Below are positions 58,980 to 64,000 of a stretch of 64,000 bases of DNA, piece after piece. Made by a program: the position numbers and the translations under genes. Numbering within the stretch: position 1 is the stretch's first letter; each line of letters begins with the position of its first letter. Under the pieces are notes generated by a model. It saw only the letters and a program-made list of their open reading frames with translations, made no database searches and was not told where the DNA came from. The DNA lies in assembly GCF_000309385.1 (NCBI RefSeq), contig NZ_JH976537.1, forward strand, positions 4,636,365 through 4,700,364, read 5' to 3'. Source of the DNA: Nodosilinea nodulosa PCC 7104. GTDB taxonomy: Bacteria; Cyanobacteriota; Cyanobacteriia; Phormidesmidales; Phormidesmidaceae.

Positions 58980-60267
58980 TCCGGGCGTATCTCCACAACT
59001 ATCAATCTTGACTCAGTTTTTTCCCCCCGACTATGCGCCTACTGGCCAGCTGATGGCAGAGTTGGCTCAGGGGCTGAGGGTGCAGGGCATGGGGGTGCAG
59101 GTGTTTGCCGGGCAGCCTGGCTACGCCTACGATCGCGCCCTGGCCCCCCAAGAAGAAGTGGTCAATGGGGTGGTGGTGCGGCGCACCCGGACCTCTCGCC
59201 TATGGCCCCAGCGCATTCGCGGTCGAGCCGTGGGTGGGTTGCTCTACTGTTTGCGATCGCTGGTGAAGCTGCTGCATCCGGCCCGGCGGGGGGATCTGGT
59301 ACTCGTCACCACCGAACCGCCCTACCTGCCGGTGCTGGCCTACCTGCTCCACTGCTTGTTTAAGCAGCCCTATCTCTGCATTGTTTACGACCTCTACCCG
59401 GAGGTGGCAGTGGCCCTGCGGGTGGTGCCCAGGCATCACCGGCTAGCGCGGCTGTGGCAGTGGCTCAATTGCCTTACCTGGCGCCACGCTGAGGCGATCG
59501 TGGTGGTCAGCCACACCATGAAAGAGCGCATTGCTAACCAGTGCCCTGGGGTCAGCGATAAAATCTCCGTCATCCACAACTGGGCCGACCCCGGGTTAAT
59601 CTATCCGCGCCCCAAGGCCGACAACTGGTTTGCCCTCCGGCACGGTCTCCACCAGGTGTTTACGGTGCTCTATTCTGGTAACATGGGCCGCTGCCACGAT
59701 CTAGATACCGTCATGGCCACGGCCAAGGCCCTGCGCCACGCACCGATCAGGTTTGTGTTTGTGGGCGGCGGCGCCAAGCGCCAGCCCTGCGCCGACCAGG
59801 CTCAGGCGGCGGGGTTGACCAACTGTCTGTTTTTGCCCTACCAGTCAAAGGCTGACCTGCCCTACTCGCTGACGGCCTGCGATCTAAGCCTGGTCAGTTT
59901 GGTGCCGGGGGTGGAGGGCTTAGTCGCACCCAGCAAGCTCTACAGCAGCATGGCGGCCGGCCGACCGGTGGCGGCTATCTGTGAGCACCATTCTTATCTG
60001 CGATCGCTGCTGGCGGAAGGCGGTTTTGGCCGCGCCTTTAGCAATGGCGATAGCCAGGGGCTGGCCGCCTTTATTCACACCCTGATGGCTAACCCTGCCC
60101 TGGCTCAGCAGATGGGCGATCGGGGCCGCCGCTACATGCAGCAAAAGTTTACCCCCGAGCAGGGGGCGCTTCGCTATGTTGAGGTGGTAGAAAACTGTCT
60201 ATACGGTCCTTCACCGGCCCCACGCATCCACGCCCCGCCGCCCCAGGCGGCGGCCTCTCGCCTCTAG
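58960..60267 (+). CDS. Glycosyltransferase family 4 (WcaI-like)
   Basis: The 435-residue protein is a GT-B-fold glycosyltransferase. Its N-terminal acceptor domain begins LSILTQFFPPDYAPTGQLMAEL. A middle part has LCIVYDLYPEVAVALRVV and AIVVVSHTMKERI. The C-terminal donor domain has VLYSGNMGRCHDLDTVM, FVFVGGGAKRQ, and GLVAPSKLYSSMAAGRPVAA with the nucleotide-sugar-binding region. It would add a sugar to the growing surface polysaccharide at the cytoplasmic face. Donor and linkage are unknown. Confidence 0.9.
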   Translation: MKSMHFNPGVSPQLSILTQFFPPDYAPTGQLMAELAQGLRVQGMGVQVFAGQPGYAYDRALAPQEEVVNGVVVRRTRTSRLWPQRIRGRAVGGLLYCLRSLVKLLHPARRGDLVLVTTEPPYLPVLAYLLHCLFKQPYLCIVYDLYPEVAVALRVVPRHHRLARLWQWLNCLTWRHAEAIVVVSHTMKERIANQCPGVSDKISVIHNWADPGLIYPRPKADNWFALRHGLHQVFTVLYSGNMGRCHDLDTVMATAKALRHAPIRFVFVGGGAKRQPCADQAQAAGLTNCLFLPYQSKADLPYSLTACDLSLVSLVPGVEGLVAPSKLYSSMAAGRPVAAICEHHSYLRSLLAEGGFGRAFSNGDSQGLAAFIHTLMANPALAQQMGDRGRRYMQQKFTPEQGALRYVEVVENCLYGPSPAPRIHAPPPQAAASRL

Positions 60268-60488
60268 TACAGTGAGTTTTTAGCCTGCTAGAAATCTTAA
60301 AATTGTGGCTCTAGGGTTTGTCTAATTCAATATTTCCGGTACCCTTTCTGGCATGGAGCGGGCTTTGACGGTCTCAGGATCTCAGTCTCTCCCCCGTAGT
60401 CTTGGTGGCCCTAGCCCAAAGACCGTAGGCAGGATAACTGTGCCCTGGCCATCTTCTCGGGTTCAATGCTCACTATTCACTCCTCCCT

Positions 60489-60914
60489 ATGCATCCACCT
60501 CGTCGCAACCGCAGTCGCTCTAAACGGCGCGCCATCTACTGCCCCGACCACGGCACCTATCTCGACAGCGTCAGCCAAAAGTACCCCCTCTACACCACCC
60601 AGGCCGAGCATTTGCAGCAGCGGGGCTTGAGCAGGCTGCGATCGCTCACCGTCATTGCTGGCTACGGCACCGTCCCCCTGGCTGGCGAGTGGCTCGAAGC
60701 CTTCTGGTGTGACCACTGCCAGGAAACGCGCTGGTACCATGTCCGCAAATCTGCGGCCAACCGCTACACCGTTGACATCGCCCCAGAAACCCTTTGGATG
60801 CAGGCCAGCGGCGTTATTCTCCCCACCGGCAACCCCACCGTAGGAGAGTTCACTCGCCGCCAGGCTCGCCAAACCCAGTACCAGGGGATTAAAGATTTTC
60901 GCCGCATTGGCTAA
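60489..60914 (+). CDS. Conserved hypothetical protein with paired Cys/His motifs
   Basis: The 141-residue protein starts with a basic stretch (PPRRNRSRSKRRAIYC). It has CPDHGTYLDSVSQKYPLY and FWCDHCQETRWYHV, so a C-x2-H plus C-x2-C zinc-binding site is plausible. VGEFTRRQARQTQYQGIKDF closes the protein. I associate this layout with cyanobacterial proteins of unknown function. It sits inside the polysaccharide region, but nothing in its sequence links it to export. Confidence 0.6.
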   Translation: MHPPRRNRSRSKRRAIYCPDHGTYLDSVSQKYPLYTTQAEHLQQRGLSRLRSLTVIAGYGTVPLAGEWLEAFWCDHCQETRWYHVRKSAANRYTVDIAPETLWMQASGVILPTGNPTVGEFTRRQARQTQYQGIKDFRRIG

Positions 60915-61066
60915 AGTTACTTGGGCCTAGCACTCTGAGGCAGAAGTTCAGCCACTATTTCGACAACCCTGGCTCCTCTGCCCCCTGCTATTGGCCATAG
61001 TCACCTTACCTATGCCGCAGTCTACCGGCCTAAACTTCTGCTCCCTAGGTTACTCACCTCCCCGCC

Positions 61067-61924
61067 ATGCCCAAACTTAAGCTGAAGCGGCGACCCGCCC
61101 CTGCCGATGCCGAACTCGTTATTGAAGCAGGCCGCACCGAAAAGAATTACTGGCAAGACATCTGGCGCTATCGAGAACTGTTTTACTTCCTGGCCTGGCG
61201 CGATATTCTGGTGCGCTACAAGCAAACCGCCATTGGGGTTGGCTGGGCGCTGATTCGTCCGTTTTTAACCATGGTGGTGTTTACGGTCGTGTTTGGCCGT
61301 TTAGCTAAACTGCCGTCCGACGGGGTGCCATACCCAATTCTGGTATTTTCGGCCATGCTGCCCTGGCAGCTGTTTTCCACGGCCCTGACAGAATGCAGCA
61401 ACAGCCTAATTGCCAACGCCAACCTGTTGTCGAAGGTATATTTCCCTCGCCTGGTGGTACCCACTAGCGCTGTAGTAGTCAGCTTCGTGGACTTTGCCAT
61501 TTCCGGCCTCATTCTGGTGGCGCTAATGGCGTGGTTTGTTTATATACCGAGCTGGCGAATTGTCACCCTGCCGATTTTTGTTCTCATTGCCTTAGCCGCA
61601 TCTATGGGAGTAGGCCTATGGATGGCCTCGCTCAACGTCCAATATCGCGATTTTCGCTACATTGTGCCGTTTTTAGTGCAGTTTGGTCTCTATATTTCTC
61701 CGGTAGGTTTCAGCAGCAACATTGTGCCCGAGCAATGGCGACTGCTGTACTCGCTAAACCCAATGGTAGGGGTTATTGACGGCTTTCGCTGGGCCATCTT
61801 GGGAAACGAATCCAGCATTTATTGGCCAGGTTTTGCCCTATCGGTGAGCTTAGTCTTGCTGCTGCTGGTGTCCGGCATCTGGTATTTTCGCAAAATGGAG
61901 CGCACCTTCGCAGACGTAATTTAG
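61067..61924 (+). CDS. ABC-2 polysaccharide export permease (Wzm)
   Basis: The 285-residue protein has about six membrane helices and the Wzm/TagG signature: RELFYFLAWRDILVRYKQT near the N-terminus, IGVGWALIRPFLTMVVFTVV, YPILVFSAMLPWQLFSTAL, LLSKVYFPRLVVPTSAV and NPMVGVIDGFRWAILG. With the ATPase encoded 38 bp downstream it would export O-antigen-like polysaccharide, teichoic-type polymer or another lipid-linked glycan. Confidence 0.93.
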   Translation: MPKLKLKRRPAPADAELVIEAGRTEKNYWQDIWRYRELFYFLAWRDILVRYKQTAIGVGWALIRPFLTMVVFTVVFGRLAKLPSDGVPYPILVFSAMLPWQLFSTALTECSNSLIANANLLSKVYFPRLVVPTSAVVVSFVDFAISGLILVALMAWFVYIPSWRIVTLPIFVLIALAASMGVGLWMASLNVQYRDFRYIVPFLVQFGLYISPVGFSSNIVPEQWRLLYSLNPMVGVIDGFRWAILGNESSIYWPGFALSVSLVLLLLVSGIWYFRKMERTFADVI

Positions 61925-61962
61925 CCCGTCCCTGGTATTGAGATCCCTAACCTGCGATACGA

Positions 61963-63249
61963 ATGTCTGACACCGTGATTCGGGTTGAAAACCTGGGCAA
62001 AAAGTACATCATCGGTCACCAACAACAAGAGCGCTATACCGCTTTGCGAGATGTGTTGGCCCACAAAGCCAAAGGAATTACACAGCTCTTCAACCCAAAA
62101 TCCAAAATCCAAAACCCAAAATCCGAAGAGTTTTGGGCCTTGAAAGATGTGTCATTTGAGGTCAAGCAGGGCGATCGCATTGGTATCATTGGCCGCAACG
62201 GCGCAGGCAAATCCACCCTACTCAAAGTTCTCAGCCGCATTACCGAACCAACAGAGGGGCGCATTTCCATTAAGGGACGCGTAGCTAGTCTTTTAGAAGT
62301 CGGTACAGGTTTTCACCCGGAGTTAACAGGCAGAGAGAATATCTATCTGAATGGGGCCATTCTCGGAATGGGTAAGGTAGAAATTCGCCGCAAGTTTGAT
62401 GAGATTGTAGCCTTTGCAGAGGTAGAGAAGTTTCTAGATACACCTGTAAAACGTTATTCGTCTGGGATGTATGTACGGTTAGCATTTGCAGTCGCGGCAC
62501 ACTTGGAGCCGGAGATTTTGATTGTGGATGAGGTATTAGCGGTTGGCGATGCCCAGTTCCAAAAGAAGTGTTTGGGCAAATTGGAGGATGTTGGTAAGGA
62601 CGGTAGAACAGTTCTCTTCGTTAGCCACCAAATGGCAACAGTAACTCAACTATGTCGAAACGCAATATGGCTAGACAGAGGAGAAATTTTGTTGCATGGA
62701 GAGGCAAACCACGTTGTAAGTCAATATCTTTCAAGTGGCTTGTCAGATAAACCCGTTGTCGTTTTTGAAGAGAAAGCCACTGAAGATTTATCTTTCACAA
62801 AAATCTCCCTGCTAAATCATAATGGAGAACCTAATGGTGAATTGGATGTCAGATTTCCATTTTTTATTCAATTGGATTATGTGGTAAGGAAACCACTGAA
62901 AAATATAGAGATGTCCGTTCGGATTAAGGCTTCGGATGATATTCCAGTTTTCACAACTATATCTTCAGATTGTTCTGGTTACGAACCAATGAAGGAACCA
63001 GGCTTATATACTTCGACAATCGAAGTTCCAAAGCTATTTCTTATGCCAGGAATGTACACGTTAACCTGTGCAGCATTTGAGTTTGGAAAATGTGTGTACA
63101 GCCATCACCAGAACGTCATGAAGTTTAGCATTGCTGAAACAGGTACAAACGTTGCAAAGTACAATCATCATCGTGATATAGGGGTGGTTTTAGTTCACTT
63201 ACCCTGGATCGAAAACCGATGTAAAACGGCAGTGAGTAACCGAGCCTGA
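61963..63249 (+). CDS. ABC polysaccharide exporter ATPase (Wzt)
   Basis: The 428-residue protein has an ATPase domain (about 1-250) with Walker A GRNGAGKS, the signature YSSGMYVRLAFAVA, Walker B LIVDEVLAVGD and the H-loop FVSHQMATV. A C-terminal Wzt-type carbohydrate-binding domain (about 265-420, beta-rich, FTKISLLNHNGEPNGELDV onwards) normally reads the polymer cap and gives export specificity. A heptamer repeat is inserted near residue 45. Codons become AT-rich from about 62640 onwards, unlike the N-terminal half. Confidence 0.92.
   Translation: MSDTVIRVENLGKKYIIGHQQQERYTALRDVLAHKAKGITQLFNPKSKIQNPKSEEFWALKDVSFEVKQGDRIGIIGRNGAGKSTLLKVLSRITEPTEGRISIKGRVASLLEVGTGFHPELTGRENIYLNGAILGMGKVEIRRKFDEIVAFAEVEKFLDTPVKRYSSGMYVRLAFAVAAHLEPEILIVDEVLAVGDAQFQKKCLGKLEDVGKDGRTVLFVSHQMATVTQLCRNAIWLDRGEILLHGEANHVVSQYLSSGLSDKPVVVFEEKATEDLSFTKISLLNHNGEPNGELDVRFPFFIQLDYVVRKPLKNIEMSVRIKASDDIPVFTTISSDCSGYEPMKEPGLYTSTIEVPKLFLMPGMYTLTCAAFEFGKCVYSHHQNVMKFSIAETGTNVAKYNHHRDIGVVLVHLPWIENRCKTAVSNRA
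62095..62124 (+). repeat. Heptanucleotide tandem repeat inside wzt
   Basis: Four units of consensus CCAAAAT (the third is CCAAAAC), plus CC. Seven-base tandem repeats of this type (STRR) are common in cyanobacterial intergenic DNA. Here the block is read in frame as NPKSKIQNPKS, between the N-terminal helix and the first core strand of the ATPase. Confidence 0.8.
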
Positions 63250-63293
63250 CCATAAGAATTTGCATCTAGAATTGAGCCGTGAGGAACTAAAGG

Positions 63294-64000
63294 ATGACGA
63301 ATCTAACGTATGAAGAATCCGTTCAATGGTTGCGACAGCAATCAGAACGGACTGAACTAGTTAAGTTATGTTATCTCGATGTAGATAATCTTGCGGCAGC
63401 AAAGCGGTTTGCAGTGAGTGATGAATTTATTGCTGTAAAAAAGTTGCTAAGACTTGACAACCAACTAGAGCCGTTAAAGATTTTAGACTTAGGATGTGGC
63501 AACGGTATTGCATCTTATGCGTTTGCATCACTTGGGCATAATGTTATAGCGACCGATCCGGACAGCAGCAGTGATGTAGGACTTGAGGCTACTAAAAGAT
63601 TAAATATCGGCGCTTATAATGGTTCTATATCGACTGTTCAAGCATTTGCTGAAGCTTTACCATTTGACGACGCTACGTTTGATATTGTGTATGCTCGTCA
63701 AGCTCTCCATCATTTTTCTGATTTGTATCAGGGACTCGCTGAGTGCTCACGGGTTCTCAAGCCTAATGGATTATTCTTAGCAACTAGAGAGCATGTTGTT
63801 ACTGATGAGAGACAGCTTCAACAATTTTTAGATAATCACATCTTGCACCAACTACATGGCGGTGAAAATGCCCATACTTTAGATGTCTATATTGAAGCGC
63901 TTCGACAAGCTGCTTTTCAAAAAATTAAAGTTTTAAAAACCTTTGACAGTGTTGTTAATCACTTTCCTATGTCTAATCTAGACCTTAGGAAGTTACTTTT
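63294..64000 (+). CDS. Class I SAM-dependent methyltransferase, runs off the window
   Basis: ATG 63294, preceded by AAAGG, opens a frame that is still open at the right edge (at least 235 residues). It has methyltransferase motif I ILDLGCGNGIASYAFAS, the acidic end of strand 2 in VIATDPDSS, AEALPFDDATFDIVYAR and VLKPNGLFLATRE. The fold is the methyltransferase-11 type. Placed 44 bp after wzt, it may cap the polysaccharide or methylate a sugar (inference). The sequence is AT-rich, like the C-terminal half of wzt. Confidence 0.85.
   Translation, partial: MTNLTYEESVQWLRQQSERTELVKLCYLDVDNLAAAKRFAVSDEFIAVKKLLRLDNQLEPLKILDLGCGNGIASYAFASLGHNVIATDPDSSSDVGLEATKRLNIGAYNGSISTVQAFAEALPFDDATFDIVYARQALHHFSDLYQGLAECSRVLKPNGLFLATREHVVTDERQLQQFLDNHILHQLHGGENAHTLDVYIEALRQAAFQKIKVLKTFDSVVNHFPMSNLDLRKLL

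Overview
The window is chromosomal DNA from a GC-rich cyanobacterium. Evidence: RNA polymerase is split into rpoB, rpoC1 and rpoC2; the octamer GCGATCGC (HIP1) recurs; and typically cyanobacterial genes are present (the carboxysome shell gene ccmP, the Ycf29/Rre1 regulator, DUF1350, a DUF92/VTE6 phytol kinase homologue, cofG, and a class A rnpB). Large multidomain sensors, many IS elements, STAND/TPR proteins and an exopolysaccharide cluster suggest a filamentous or mat-forming lineage (Leptolyngbya/Nodosilinea-like). That placement is inference.

Layout. 1-700: remnants of an IS1-type and an ISKra4-type transposase, ending 3 bp before a nitroreductase start codon. 1382-2838: trx-folK-NUDIX cluster on the minus strand. 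3018-6221: an alpha/beta hydrolase, DUF1350, an anti-sigma-type ATPase and DUF92. 6877-10277: three nested insertion sequences (IS982 inside ISAs1 inside ISKra4), each with its target duplication intact. 10367-10934: a hairpin, a MITE-like element and a decayed kinase-tail pseudogene. 11302-15818: an MHYT-PAS-GAF hybrid histidine kinase overlapping a response regulator-cyclase. 15903-17224: an intact IS4-family element with a 9-bp duplication.

17306-34266 is a housekeeping core: pyrG, hisD, rpsT, tatD, rpoB-rpoC1-rpoC2 with a strong terminator, a TIR/deoxyribosyltransferase-like gene, rnpB, rnc and an oxidoreductase. 34685-45301 holds ccmP, a fasciclin protein, rre1, a GST, mutL (no ordinary start codon), a rhodanese-like protein, cofG and a mazG gene whose N-terminus looks like a ParD antitoxin. 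45308-46002 is a REP/RAYT unit. 46059-49278 is a frameshifted STAND NTPase with exact 126-bp TPR repeats. argG follows.

51188-64000 is a surface-polysaccharide region: Wza-type export protein, Wzc-type tyrosine kinase, two unfamiliar exported proteins (one with a barrel-like C-terminus), a glycosyltransferase, the ABC exporter Wzm/Wzt and a methyltransferase. Base composition becomes AT-rich part-way through wzt, suggesting a variable antigen cluster that continues past the right edge.

Most noteworthy: the ParD-like/MazG fusion, the MHYT/cyanobacteriochrome-like kinase feeding a cyclase that lacks its transition-state arginine, the nested IS stack, the recombination-prone TPR array with one extra base, the paired MITE-like repeats, and the two unfamiliar exported proteins of the polysaccharide cluster.
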